Positions 47,099-56,115 of a stretch of DNA of 64,000 nucleotides are shown here, piece after piece. The position numbers were made by a program, and so were the translations under genes. Numbering within the stretch: the first letter of the stretch is position 1; the number at the start of each line of letters is the position of its first letter. The notes beneath the pieces were generated by a model, which was not told the origin of the DNA, did not search any database, and was given only the letters and a program-made list of their open reading frames with translations. Source of the DNA: Candidatus Saccharimonadota bacterium. GTDB lineage: Bacteria > Patescibacteriota > Saccharimonadia > Saccharimonadales > Saccharimonadaceae. The DNA lies in NCBI GenBank assembly GCA_017512095.1, contig JAFWHC010000002.1, positions 1 through 64,000 of the forward strand. Reading direction: 5' to 3'.

Positions 47099-49988
47099 CT
47101 GATTCGTGATTCCCTTTTTGTTGTTCTTCGAGGAGTTTGCCGAGGTCTTTTAAGGTTGGGCGGTCGGATTTGTCTTCGGCGGTGTTAGGGGAGATTCTTT
47201 GATCGCGGAAGGCTTGTTGAGGGGTTTGGGGACGTCGATTGCGATTTTTGTGTTTTTTGTTTTTGTTCGGTCTTTGTTCGGAATAAGAATTAAGTGGAGG
47301 GGTGTTCCTGCTGGCTGGATTGTTGCTAATAGACGTTTCTGGGCGTTCTGGAGCGAGTTTAGGTGAATCTTGGGCGATGAGGCGGTTATTTTCATAGGAC
47401 GTTTTCTGGGCGGTCTGAGCGGCCTTTTCACGGGCAGCTGCGGGTTTAAAAGACTTTGACTCATTGATACGCGAGCTTTGGAATTGGAATGTGGCGCCGG
47501 AATAATCGTTCGTGTTTCCCTGTTCGCCGGCGGCGCGACCAGAGTCGGAGAGCTCTTTTTTGTATTTTTCGCTTGCTTCGATGGTTTCACGAATTTCTTC
47601 TTCGACTTCGGCGCGAGGACGAGAATATTTCTCACGGGAGCTGGCAACGATAGCGTCGAAGTTGTCGCTAGGTGGTTCTGGGATGGAAAGAGTGGTAGCG
47701 GAGAAGGCGGGAACTTTTTCGCCATTGATAATCATGCTGATAATGAAGTGGCGATTGCTCATTTGGAGAAGGTCAGAGGCGTCAAAGGTCGGCTCAAATT
47801 GTTTAACGAGGACAGGAGCGTCATCGGCGGAAACGCGGAAAGAAATAGTTGTGCCAACGTTGCCGAAGACGGCGTCGCGGACCGATTCGGTCATCTGGGC
47901 GGTGTATTGGTTGGCAACTGTGAGGTTAAGGCCGTATTTGCGTGCCTCGGAAAGGATAACGGCGAAGGAGTCGGTGGCGAAGTTTTGGAACTCGTCGACA
48001 TAAAGATAGAATGGGCGACGATCTTTAACGTCGGGGATGTCGGAGCGCGACATGGCGGCGAGCTGGACCTTGGTAACCAGGAAGGCGCCGAGGATGCCGG
48101 CATTATCTTCGCCGATGAGGCCCTTGCTGAGATTGACAACGAGGATTTTGCCTTCGTCCATGATTTTTCTGACGTCAAAGCTGGACTTTGGCTGACCGAT
48201 GATATTTCTGATAATTGGGTTAGCCGTGAAGGCGCCGACTTTGTTCAGGACCGGAGCGATAGATTCGGTAACCTGTTTGTCGCCCCAGGTGCCGAACTCT
48301 TGTTTCCAGAACTGGAGAACGGTGACGTCTTTGCAATAGTCGAGGGTTTCTTTGCGGAATTCTTTGTCGGTGAGCATGCGGGAGATGTCGAGGAGGGTGG
48401 TCTCTGGACGGTCAAGAAGGGCGAGGAGAGTGTAGCGGAGAATGTGCTCGAGACGTGGGCCCCAGCTTTCGCCGAACATACGTTTCAAGACGCCAATGAC
48501 TTCGGAGCTGACATTTGGTTTTCTGGCGGGGTCGGAGAGCTCAAGTGGGTTAAAAGCAACGGGGTGGGCTGTGTCAGCCGGGTTGAAATAGACAACGTCT
48601 TTAATGCGTGATTCGGGGATGAAACGCAAGTTGTTGATAGCGAAATCGCCGTGTGGGTCGATGATACAATAACCTTGGTTATAGAAGATGTCAGAAAGCG
48701 CGAAGAGCTCGAGGAGTCCGGATTTGCCGGCGCCGGTTTGACCAATAACGTAGACGTGGCGGGAACGGTCGCGTCTTAGGAGGCCAAATTGGTGGTTTAT
48801 GCCGCGGAAATTGGTGAGACCAAAGGCGGAAATGTTTTCGTCCTCGGCGGGGTTTCCAGTCAGAACTGGGAGTTTAGCGGGAGGTTCGGCGGTTTTAGAG
48901 CTGGCCCAGACGATATTGGGGGTTTCGACAGAAGTGTGAGGGAGGTGGTAAACCGAGGCAAGCTCGCTAATGTTTAAGATGAAGCCGTGGTCAGTGAATT
49001 GACGAAGTTTGTAGGCGTCGAGAGCGTCGGGTTCGAAGGTGGAACCTTCAACTTTGAAGCCGTTGAGGTTGGTTGAATTGAATTGTTTGAAAGTGCCAAC
49101 GAGGGCTTGCATGTTGAGTTTGGCATTGATTTCGTCGGCGCCAAGGTAGGCAAGACGAATTTTGACTTCATAGCCGAGTTTGGTGGCTTTTTCTTCGGCC
49201 TTAGCTATGCGAGTTTTGTCGCGTTCGGAGATTTCTGCGGTTTTTTCGCCGGAGCCGCCGATGCCGCCCTCGGGCGGTTTCCAAAGCGCTGCAAAAATTT
49301 GGCCGAGCCAGCTTAGATCGATGCCGGTGCCGAGGAAGCCGGTCTTGCCGCCGCTTTTAATGCGGGAAATCCATTTGTCGGTCGTGTTTTTATGCCAATC
49401 ATCGGCGAGCGGGCGAGTAAGGATTTGGATCCAAAGTTCTTCGCCCCGGTCGGCGTCGAGTTTGGCAAGCGTGCCCGTGATGCCGGCGAGCGGGTCTACC
49501 TCGAAGGAATCGAAGGTTTTGATGGGGAGGGCAGAATCTTCTGTCAAAGTGAGCTCGGAAGAATAGACAATGGTATGTTTGTGGCGGTTATCGACATAGT
49601 CTTCATCGCATTTGTAGATTTGGACGGTTGGGTATTGAGAATAAATTTGGCCTTCAACGAAGGATTGGAGGATTTTAGGAACCCAAACGTAAAAGCGGAT
49701 TTGGCCCTTAGCGGAGACGATTTCGAAGCTCAAATGTTCTTGGACGCCACCAGAGTTTTTGAGTTCGTTTTTGTCACGCAAAATGCCGTGGAGCGAAGCG
49801 AAAAGCTGTTCGGCGGCAAGCTCTTTTTTGTCGTTGGTGCGAGGGATTTCTAGCATCAATAAAACGGAGTCGACGTTGAGGACTTGGAGCTGGTTTTGCT
49901 TTTTGTAGTTGCGGTAAGTTAAGAAGGCAAAGAGACCAACAAGTGGCAGCCAAACGAAGGGAGAAAGAATGATACTTATAAGTGACAT
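47091..49988 (-). CDS. VirD4/TraG-like type IV secretion ATPase
   Basis: A 965-residue membrane-anchored ATPase. One N-terminal helix (ILSPFVWLPLVGLFAFLTY), a 380-residue N-terminal domain, then Walker A GQTGAGKSGLLEL (about residue 416), CIIDPHGDFA (Walker-B-like in the DUF87/TraD style), and PFYLYVDEFQNFATDSF (about 665-681, the true Walker B) followed by TVANQYTAQM. The last 200 residues are disordered, rich in Asn, Gln, Arg and Pro. It would drive DNA or protein through an envelope channel. Such proteins are common in Saccharibacteria with a reduced type IV machinery; no other T4SS gene is in the window. A TAAAAT box lies seven bases before the ATG. Confidence 0.8.
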   Translation of the reverse strand: MSLISIILSPFVWLPLVGLFAFLTYRNYKKQNQLQVLNVDSVLLMLEIPRTNDKKELAAEQLFASLHGILRDKNELKNSGGVQEHLSFEIVSAKGQIRFYVWVPKILQSFVEGQIYSQYPTVQIYKCDEDYVDNRHKHTIVYSSELTLTEDSALPIKTFDSFEVDPLAGITGTLAKLDADRGEELWIQILTRPLADDWHKNTTDKWISRIKSGGKTGFLGTGIDLSWLGQIFAALWKPPEGGIGGSGEKTAEISERDKTRIAKAEEKATKLGYEVKIRLAYLGADEINAKLNMQALVGTFKQFNSTNLNGFKVEGSTFEPDALDAYKLRQFTDHGFILNISELASVYHLPHTSVETPNIVWASSKTAEPPAKLPVLTGNPAEDENISAFGLTNFRGINHQFGLLRRDRSRHVYVIGQTGAGKSGLLELFALSDIFYNQGYCIIDPHGDFAINNLRFIPESRIKDVVYFNPADTAHPVAFNPLELSDPARKPNVSSEVIGVLKRMFGESWGPRLEHILRYTLLALLDRPETTLLDISRMLTDKEFRKETLDYCKDVTVLQFWKQEFGTWGDKQVTESIAPVLNKVGAFTANPIIRNIIGQPKSSFDVRKIMDEGKILVVNLSKGLIGEDNAGILGAFLVTKVQLAAMSRSDIPDVKDRRPFYLYVDEFQNFATDSFAVILSEARKYGLNLTVANQYTAQMTESVRDAVFGNVGTTISFRVSADDAPVLVKQFEPTFDASDLLQMSNRHFIISMIINGEKVPAFSATTLSIPEPPSDNFDAIVASSREKYSRPRAEVEEEIRETIEASEKYKKELSDSGRAAGEQGNTNDYSGATFQFQSSRINESKSFKPAAAREKAAQTAQKTSYENNRLIAQDSPKLAPERPETSISNNPASRNTPPLNSYSEQRPNKNKKHKNRNRRPQTPQQAFRDQRISPNTAEDKSDRPTLKDLGKLLEEQQKGNHESEN

Positions 49989-50035
49989 TTATATAATTTT
50001 ACCATAAATCTGGCAAAATTGCCAAAGTTTATGCT

Positions 50036-51067
50036 TTATTTGTGGATGGTAAAAGAGTTTTTGTCGACTTTGTCGTAGAGTTTTTTGTTCTGGAGGTTTA
50101 GGAGGATGGTGGTTTCCTTAACCTTGCGGGATTTCATAACTTCGACGACAATTTCTTCGCGTGTGAGTGGGCGGCCAGCTTCCTTTAGGACGGCGGTGAT
50201 AATTTCAGAGACAGTTCCCTTTTTATAGCCCCAAGTGTCAAGGGCGTAGATGCCGCGACCGATCAATACAAAGCGAGGGTCTTTGATGAGCTCGTTGTGG
50301 ATGGCTTGTGTGGTGACGTTTTTGCGCTTAAAGTCGGATTCGGCGATGGCGGCGGCGATGTCGTTGAAGTGCATCGGTTTCTTTTGAGACTCAAGGATGA
50401 CGTAGATTTTGTCGCGAATGTTCTTTGGGTTGACTTCTGGCCATTTGGCGAGACCCCAGAGACCGTTTAAGGTGGCAAGCTGTTTAGAAACAGAAGCGAT
50501 GGCGGCGATTTGGGAGGGGTGTTCGTAGCTTAGTTGGGCGTCGAGTTCGTCAAGAGAAAGAGGTTTTTTGTTGGTCTTGATTAACTTGACGATTTCGTCG
50601 ACCTTGGTTTTGATTCCCTTTTCGTCGCCAACGTCGGCGATAGCGACGGCGTTAAAGTATTGGTCGTTTTCGGAGACAACGGTGAGGCCGGCAGAAATGT
50701 CGGCGAGGAAAGCAAGAGCCGCACGATTGGAATTTGTGGCCTTGTCGCCGAAGATTTTGTTGGCGAGGTCAACGACTCTGGCGGTGCGGCCAAGTTCGGC
50801 GAGATTACGAATGATGGTTTTTTCGGCCGCAGGGAGATTTGGGATTTGATTTTGTTTGGCGGCGATGCGGAGACGGACAAGAATGACTTTTTCCAATTGA
50901 CGAACGCGTTCTCGAGTGACGGAAAGGGTTTCTCCGATTTGTTCGAGAGTCTCTTTTTGACCGCTGAGTCCGAATCGTTTTTCGACGATTGTTCGTTCGC
51001 GGTCTTGGTCGATTATGCTGAGACTACCTTTGATTGCTTTCGCAATAAGGTCAGCGTTTTGTTCCAT
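50036..51067 (-). CDS. Sigma-70 region 4 domain fused to HARE-HTH domains
   Basis: A 343-residue regulator-like protein. Residues 1-75 hold a sigma region 4-type helix-turn-helix (ERTIVEKRFGLSG, then ETLEQIGETLSVTRERVRQLE), the part of sigma that contacts -35 DNA, but no region 2. Later, repeats around KIYVILESQKKPMHFNDIA and ITAVLKEAGRPLTREEIV are HARE-HTH winged helices, as in the RNA polymerase delta subunit. It may bind RNA polymerase or promoters. ATG 51067 follows AAGGAAAA; a GTG at 51088 is possible. It has a consensus promoter. Confidence 0.8.
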   Translation of the reverse strand: MEQNADLIAKAIKGSLSIIDQDRERTIVEKRFGLSGQKETLEQIGETLSVTRERVRQLEKVILVRLRIAAKQNQIPNLPAAEKTIIRNLAELGRTARVVDLANKIFGDKATNSNRAALAFLADISAGLTVVSENDQYFNAVAIADVGDEKGIKTKVDEIVKLIKTNKKPLSLDELDAQLSYEHPSQIAAIASVSKQLATLNGLWGLAKWPEVNPKNIRDKIYVILESQKKPMHFNDIAAAIAESDFKRKNVTTQAIHNELIKDPRFVLIGRGIYALDTWGYKKGTVSEIITAVLKEAGRPLTREEIVVEVMKSRKVKETTILLNLQNKKLYDKVDKNSFTIHK

Positions 51068-51118
51068 TGGCTTTTTCCTTATTTCCACCCCGGTTAATAT
51101 TAAGAAAACTTGAATATA

Positions 51119-51147
51119 ATAATATCATAAAATTTGATTTGTGTCAA
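51119..51147 (-). promoter_or_regulatory. Promoter of the sigma4-HARE gene
   Basis: Minus strand: TTGACA (51142-51147), 17-base spacer, TATTAT (51119-51124). Leader about 45 bases. Confidence 0.8.
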
Positions 51148-51268
51148 ACAATTTTTATAATTTTATTATCGAATTTAAGGTGCGCGTTCATCTTTTCGTA
51201 TTATTGTAGCACAAATTTTACGAAAATTGCAAGAAAATTATAGAAAAGTTTACTTTTTATGCTTATTG

Positions 51269-53623
51269 TTATTTTGCGCTTGTGGTTTTACGAGTAGATT
51301 TTCTGGTTTTTGAAGGAGTGGTTTTTGTCTTTTTTGTGGTCTTCTTGAGAGCGTCTTTCCCTGGTAGGGCTTTGGTGCCGAATCTTTTGAGGAGCATTTC
51401 TTCGGCTTGTTTTTTGGTGATTTTTTTAGCGTCAGTGTCCTTTGGGACTTTGAGATTGTTGCGACGGCCGCAGCCTTTAATATAAGGCCCGTAGGCGCCG
51501 TTTAAAATCATAATACCATTGCCGAAATCCTTGATGACGGATTTGAGTTTTTCTTCATAAAGAAGGCTGGCTTCGTCGAAGGTGATAGTATAAGGGTTCT
51601 TCCCTTTGATGGTAATGTTGTATTTACCAGCTTTTAGATAAGGGCCGAAGGGGCCGGAGGCAGCGATGATTTCGGTGCCATCCTTGGCTTTGCCGAGACT
51701 GCGTGGGAGCTCGGGGAGCGCGAGTTGTTTCAAGGCGTCTTCAAAAGTAACGGTTTTGACGGTTTTGCCTCTTGGCAGCGGGGCGAAGCGAGGTTTTTCG
51801 CCGCAATCTTTTTCGTTTTCGCCAAGTTGAATGAAGCCGCCGTTTTTGCCGATTTTGGCGAAGATAGGTTTGCCGGTTTTTGGGTCGGTTCCGAGTTCGG
51901 TGGCGGAGTTATAACGGTCGATAAAGGAAGAGTGGTCGATAAGTTCGGAGAAAGGCGTGTAAAAGTCGCGGAGCATCTTGACGCGTTCGAGCTTTTTCTC
52001 GGCGATGAGGTCGAGTTTTTGTTCGACGTCGGCTGTGAAGCCATAGTCGACGATTTGGTCGAAATGATCTGTGAGAAAGTCGGAGACGAGTTCGCCGATG
52101 GGAGTTGGGATAAGCTTGCCTTTAGTGGCGCCGGTTTTTTCTTCAGCGGTGCCCTTGATGACTTGGTTGTTTTCTAGTTTTAGTTCGATAACTTTGCGGT
52201 TCTTCCCTTCGGACTCGCCTTTTTTGACGTAGCCGCGAGATTGGATAGCGGTCATGATTGAAGCGTAAGTTGACGGACGGCCGATGCCGAGTTCCTCGAG
52301 TTTTTTAACGAGGGAGCCTTCGGTGTAGCGGGCAGGGGGTTTGGCGAAAGTTTGACGGGCGATGATTTGGAGGGCGTTTAGCTTGTCGCCTTTTTGAAGC
52401 GAGGGGAGCTCGAGGTCCTTTTGTTTGCCATAGACCTTGAGAAAGCCGTCGAAGATAACGATTTCGCCGGTGGCCTTGAAGATTTTAGCAGGAGCTTTGT
52501 CGGGCTTTAGGCTGATGGTGGTCTTAGCGACGCGGGCGTTGGCCATTTGGGTTGCGAGGGTGCGAGAGCGGATGAGATGGTATAACTTGCGCTCAAAATC
52601 GTTGGCGCCGGCAATTTCTTGTTCGATGTGGGTTGGGCGGATAGCTTCGTGGGCTTCTTGGGCGCCGGCGGATTTGGTTTTGAAATGACGAACATGGAGA
52701 TATTCTTTTCCGAAAGTTTTTTCGATGTAGGCGGCCATGGCGGCGAGAGCTTGTTTTGAGAGATTTAGGGAGTCGGTACGGTGGTAGGTGATGTGGCCGG
52801 CTTGGTAGAGACCTTGGGCGGCACGCATGGTGGTGCTCGATGAAAATCCGAGGCGGGCGTTGGCCTCAATTTGGAGCGCAGCAGTTGCGAAAGGAACGGG
52901 ATTTGGTTTGTCGGTTTCGGTTTTATCGATTTTGTCGACCGTGAAGGCGGAGCCGTTTAGAGAATTTAGCAATGACTCGGCGTCTTCTTCGGTTTGAGGA
53001 GCGTTTTTGTCAAGAACACCAGAGAATTCTTCGTTTTTGGAGGTTGCGAAGTTGCCGGTGACTTTGAAGGAAAATTTTTCCTTAGTGTTTTCGATTTCGC
53101 GTTCTTTTTCGACGATGAGACGGAGTGCGGGGCTCTGGACGCGACCGGCGGAGACGGCGCCTGGGACTTTGCGACGGACGACGCCGGAAAGGTCGAAACC
53201 GACGAGCATGTCGAGAGTTTGGCGAGCTTGCTGAGAGCTGACCATGGCCATGTCGACGGTGCGAGGGTGTTTGATGGCTTCTTCTAGGGCGGGTTTAGTG
53301 ATTTCGTGGAAAGTAATTCTATGGGTTGATTCGGGGAGCTTTAGAACTTCGAGAAGGTGCCAAGAAATAGATTCGCCTTCGCGGTCTTCATCGGTTGCAA
53401 GCCAGACGGTGTCGGCGGACTTAACGGCTTTTTTGAGCTCGTTTACGACTTTGGTGTGGCCGGGGTCGATTTCGTAAGTGACGGCGAAGTCGTTTTTGAT
53501 GTCGACTTTAGTATCTTTACGGATATGGCCGACGCTTGATAAGACATGAAAATCCTTGCCGAGATATTTTTCGATGGTTTTAGCCTTGGCAGGAGACTCG
53601 ACGATGACTAGATTCTTGGACAT
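51269..53623 (-). CDS. topA: DNA topoisomerase I
   Basis: A 784-residue type IA topoisomerase that relaxes negative supercoils. TOPRIM domain at the start (VIVESPAKAKTIEKYLG, then ATDEDREGESISWHL with DxDxE), the active-site Tyr in ITYHRTDSLNLS (the usual YMRTDS reads YHRTDS), and RPSTYASIMTAI. The C-terminal part carries TOPRIM-C-type repeats (GPFGPYLKAGKYN, GAYGPYIKGCGRR) instead of zinc fingers and ends in a long Lys/Thr tail. It follows dprA after 22 bases in one operon. Confidence 0.95.
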   Translation of the reverse strand: MSKNLVIVESPAKAKTIEKYLGKDFHVLSSVGHIRKDTKVDIKNDFAVTYEIDPGHTKVVNELKKAVKSADTVWLATDEDREGESISWHLLEVLKLPESTHRITFHEITKPALEEAIKHPRTVDMAMVSSQQARQTLDMLVGFDLSGVVRRKVPGAVSAGRVQSPALRLIVEKEREIENTKEKFSFKVTGNFATSKNEEFSGVLDKNAPQTEEDAESLLNSLNGSAFTVDKIDKTETDKPNPVPFATAALQIEANARLGFSSSTTMRAAQGLYQAGHITYHRTDSLNLSKQALAAMAAYIEKTFGKEYLHVRHFKTKSAGAQEAHEAIRPTHIEQEIAGANDFERKLYHLIRSRTLATQMANARVAKTTISLKPDKAPAKIFKATGEIVIFDGFLKVYGKQKDLELPSLQKGDKLNALQIIARQTFAKPPARYTEGSLVKKLEELGIGRPSTYASIMTAIQSRGYVKKGESEGKNRKVIELKLENNQVIKGTAEEKTGATKGKLIPTPIGELVSDFLTDHFDQIVDYGFTADVEQKLDLIAEKKLERVKMLRDFYTPFSELIDHSSFIDRYNSATELGTDPKTGKPIFAKIGKNGGFIQLGENEKDCGEKPRFAPLPRGKTVKTVTFEDALKQLALPELPRSLGKAKDGTEIIAASGPFGPYLKAGKYNITIKGKNPYTITFDEASLLYEEKLKSVIKDFGNGIMILNGAYGPYIKGCGRRNNLKVPKDTDAKKITKKQAEEMLLKRFGTKALPGKDALKKTTKKTKTTPSKTRKSTRKTTSAK

Positions 53624-53645
53624 ATTTATTATAATAACACACGTG

Positions 53646-54527
53646 TCAAGCTAATGTCCAATAATTTGCGCCAAGTGATTTAACGGCGCCCTTGATTTCG
53701 AGCATGGTGATAGTTTGGTTGAAAGTGACAATGTCCATGCCGAGGCGATCGAGAATTTCGTCACCATCGCGGACTTCGGCGGAAAGTAAGGTGAGAATGT
53801 CCTTTTCTTCCTGGGTGTCGGCGAAGAGGGAGATTTGGTCTTGGCGGGCCTTTTTTGAGCGGGATTTGGCGGTCGGGAATAGGTATTTGATGAAGTCTTC
53901 GACGCCGAGGTAAGGGTTGGCGCCGTTTAAGATAAGGCGGTTGCAACCTTGGCTGGTTTGGCGATTGATGTCACCCGGGACGGCGAAGAGGTCTTTGCCC
54001 TGGGCGATGGCATGCGAGGCGGTGTTTAGGGAGCCGGATTTTTCGCGAGCTTCAACAACGACGACGGCGTCGGCGAGGCCAGAGATGATGCGGTTTCTTT
54101 GAAGAAAAGAGGATTTATGATCATATAATTCGTCGCCGAAATGGTATTCGCTGGCAACGACGCCGCCTTTTGCGACGATTTCTTCGGCAAGTTTGGTGTG
54201 TTCGGCGGGGTAGATGCGCTCAATGATAGTGCCGAGGATGGCGATAGTTTTGCCGCCGCCGGCGAGGGCGCCTCTTGCTGCGATTGAGTCGATGCCGTAG
54301 GCGAGACCAGAAACGACGATAATTCCCTTCTCAGCGAGGGCCTTAGCCAAGTTGAAGGCGACCTCTTCGCCGTATCTAGTGTTTTTGCGGGCGCCAACGA
54401 TAGCGACGGATTTTATGCGTTCTTTTGGCCATTCGCCATAGTAATATAATAATTTAGGCGTAAGCGCAATAGTCTGTAATACCTTGGTATATTCGTTGTC
54501 TTGGGGTCGGATTTCGTTGATTTTCAT
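53646..54527 (-). CDS. dprA: DNA processing protein DprA
   Basis: A 293-residue Rossmann-fold protein that loads RecA on incoming single-stranded DNA in transformation. AIVGARKNTRYGEE, GIIVVSGLAYGIDSIAARGAL (split: SGLAYGIDSIAARGAL about residues 90-105), ILGTIIERIYPAEH, SEYHFGDE and FLQRNRIISGLADAVVVVEA are the family core. A short winged helix (EILDRLGMDIVTFNQTITML) ends it. It suggests natural competence, reported for Saccharibacteria. Upstream of topA. Confidence 0.93.
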   Translation of the reverse strand: MKINEIRPQDNEYTKVLQTIALTPKLLYYYGEWPKERIKSVAIVGARKNTRYGEEVAFNLAKALAEKGIIVVSGLAYGIDSIAARGALAGGGKTIAILGTIIERIYPAEHTKLAEEIVAKGGVVASEYHFGDELYDHKSSFLQRNRIISGLADAVVVVEAREKSGSLNTASHAIAQGKDLFAVPGDINRQTSQGCNRLILNGANPYLGVEDFIKYLFPTAKSRSKKARQDQISLFADTQEEKDILTLLSAEVRDGDEILDRLGMDIVTFNQTITMLEIKGAVKSLGANYWTLA

Positions 54528-54546
54528 AAAAAATGTGAAAAAAGTG

Positions 54547-54575
54547 TTGACTTTTTCTTTTTCCTGTGATATAAT
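54547..54575 (+). promoter_or_regulatory. Strong promoter of the 54.6-kb RNA
   Basis: TTGACT, 17-base T-rich spacer, TATAAT (54570-54575). No ORF with a ribosome site follows. Confidence 0.8.
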
Positions 54576-54581
54576 GTATCT

Positions 54582-55040
54582 AAGTTAAGGCTTATTGTCT
54601 TGGGCCTTAAACTGTACCTAAAAAAACTTTAACTGAAGTTACACTTATAGTGTAACAGATGTTGCGTGCTTTTGAAACCCCCTCGGACTTTTAATTTCTT
54701 CTTCAATGGTTTTAAGTCTTATAAGTATTACCTCCACTTTGAGAGGATCTTTCGAAGGCACAGCAACCCCTACGACCGGCGGGCCCCAATTTTGTGTGAG
54801 GTGGGTTACGCTTCCGGGGTCCTCCCGGTATCTCAAGGAAGTGTCGCAGGGTGAAAAAGGCCCTTGGTGCAGGATAGGTGATGCCCACCCTTACCTATCT
54901 TGCATTGAGGGTCTTTTTGGTTTTGAAATATTCTTCAGTCTTCGTTGTCAGCGGATGCGTTGCTCATTCGGCGTATGTTTAATACGCCTCATTCCGCTAC
55001 TCCCGCTTCCTAGAATACTTTTGAATATTTCAAAAGTACG
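54582..55040 (+). ncRNA. Candidate abundant structured RNA of about 460 nt
   Basis: A strong promoter is followed by a non-coding, highly foldable stretch. AGTTAAGGC pairs with GCCTTAAACT; GTTACACT-TAT-AGTGTAAC is perfect; CTTTGAGA pairs with TCTCAAGG and CCGG..CCCC with GGGG..CCGG in one long arm; AAAAAGGCCCTTGGTGCAGG pairs over about 26 bp with the segment ending AGGGTCTTTTT; GGCGTAT-GTTTA-ATACGCC sits inside AGCGGA/TCCGCT. The last stem (TACTTTTGAA/TTCAAAAGTA, 55016-55038) covers the end of convergent pth. Size and expression signals suit RNase P RNA or a similar house-keeping RNA, but the conserved RNase P and tmRNA cores were not recognised. Confidence 0.6.
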
Positions 55041-55548
55041 AATTTAAACGATGGGAAATATCTTTGAGGATTTCTGGTAGTTTGGCTTTTTCTGTGTCGG
55101 TGAATTTAGAGAGGACGAAGTCGACGTCGCCGATTTTTTTGCGGAGCTCGTCGTTCCCTGTGCCGAGGCGGAGGCGTGGGAAGTTTTCGGTTTTCAGGCT
55201 GGCGATGATGGATTTAAGACCGTTGTTGCCGCCGGCAGAGCCTTTTTGTCTTTCGCGGATGGTGCCTAATTCGAGGTTGAAGTCATCGCAGATGACGAGG
55301 ATGTTTTCTGGGGGGATTTTGTAGAAATCGGCGAAGGCCTTGACGGCTTGACCGACGTCGTTATAGAAAGTTTGGGGTTTGATGAATATGGTATTGTCAG
55401 TTTTTTTCCAGATGGCGTTAAATTTTTCGTGCGGTTCCCATTCGAGGTGGTTGACTTTGAAATAAAAATCAAGCGCCAAAAAGCCGAAGTTGTGGCGGGT
55501 GAAGTTGTACTGGGAGCCGGGGTTCCCGAGGGCGACGATTAAGTTCAT
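55030..55548 (-). CDS. pth: Peptidyl-tRNA hydrolase
   Basis: A 172-residue esterase that frees tRNA from stalled peptidyl-tRNA. Signatures: ALGNPGSQYNFTRHNFGF (residues 6-23, with the Asn and catalytic His), KPQTFYNDVGQAV, VICDDFNLELGTIRERQKGS (catalytic Asp) and GGNNGLKSI. Shorter than E. coli Pth by about 20 C-terminal residues. TATAAT lies six bases before the ATG, so it is probably leaderless. Confidence 0.94.
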   Translation of the reverse strand: MNLIVALGNPGSQYNFTRHNFGFLALDFYFKVNHLEWEPHEKFNAIWKKTDNTIFIKPQTFYNDVGQAVKAFADFYKIPPENILVICDDFNLELGTIRERQKGSAGGNNGLKSIIASLKTENFPRLRLGTGNDELRKKIGDVDFVLSKFTDTEKAKLPEILKDISHRLNSYF

Positions 55549-55576
55549 GGGAAAATTATAGCACGAAACGGGGATG

Positions 55577-55888
55577 TTAGATGAATTTTACGGCCGTGCC
55601 GTAGACCATGACTTCGGAAGCTTGTTGGGTGATGGAGGATGAGGCGTAGCGAACGCCAACGATGGCATCGGCGCCAACGTCCTCGGCGGATTTAATCATG
55701 CGATCGGTGGCGATTTTGCGAGCGTCGTCCATCATCTCGGTGTAGCGTTTGAGCTCTCCACCGACGAGGTTTTTGAGACCACTTCCGAAGTCGCGGAAGA
55801 GGTTGACGGTCTGGACTGTGCCGCCGCTAACTACGCAAAGCTCCTCGATTTTTTTACCGTTGATTGTGTCTGTTGTAACTAAAAGCAT
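55577..55888 (-). CDS. YbjQ/UPF0145 family protein
   Basis: A 103-residue protein. LLVTTDTINGKKI opens it, then VVSGGTVQTVNLFRD, and DVGADAIVGVRYASSSI closes the core; these are the family marks. Members form pentameric rings and may bind metal, but the role is unknown. AAGGAG lies before the ATG and a TATAAT box further upstream. It ends 28 bases before the pth promoter. Confidence 0.85.
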   Translation of the reverse strand: MLLVTTDTINGKKIEELCVVSGGTVQTVNLFRDFGSGLKNLVGGELKRYTEMMDDARKIATDRMIKSAEDVGADAIVGVRYASSSITQQASEVMVYGTAVKFI

Positions 55889-55948
55889 ATTTATCTCCTT
55901 AGGATAATTATAATATGGTTTATCTAAAAAAGAAAGTAAAGATGGAGA

Positions 55949-56021
55949 TAAAAAAAGAACCTTGAGGCTAATCGGGTAAGAGATAACTCTCTAAAAAATA
56001 GGCGACCGATTAAAAGGTTCT
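55949..56021 (-). terminator. Elaborate minus-strand terminator
   Basis: On the minus strand AGAACCTT pairs with AAGGTTCT, enclosing AATCGG/CCGATT and AGAGAGTT/AACTCTCT stems, and is followed by TTTTTTT. It ends the 56116-56946 gene. Confidence 0.75.
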
Positions 56022-56115
56022 GCATATATGATATACTATGTTTGTGAAATTAGCAAGAGGATTTTTAAATATTTTAAGTGCTGGTGGCAAAGACGGTACT
56101 TGTGAGAGATCGGTA

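Noticed and set aside
54582-55040. Direct call as RNase P RNA or tmRNA
   Set aside because: The GGAAAGTCC and related RNase P cores, the tmRNA tag frame and the CCA end are not visible; left as an unassigned structured RNA.
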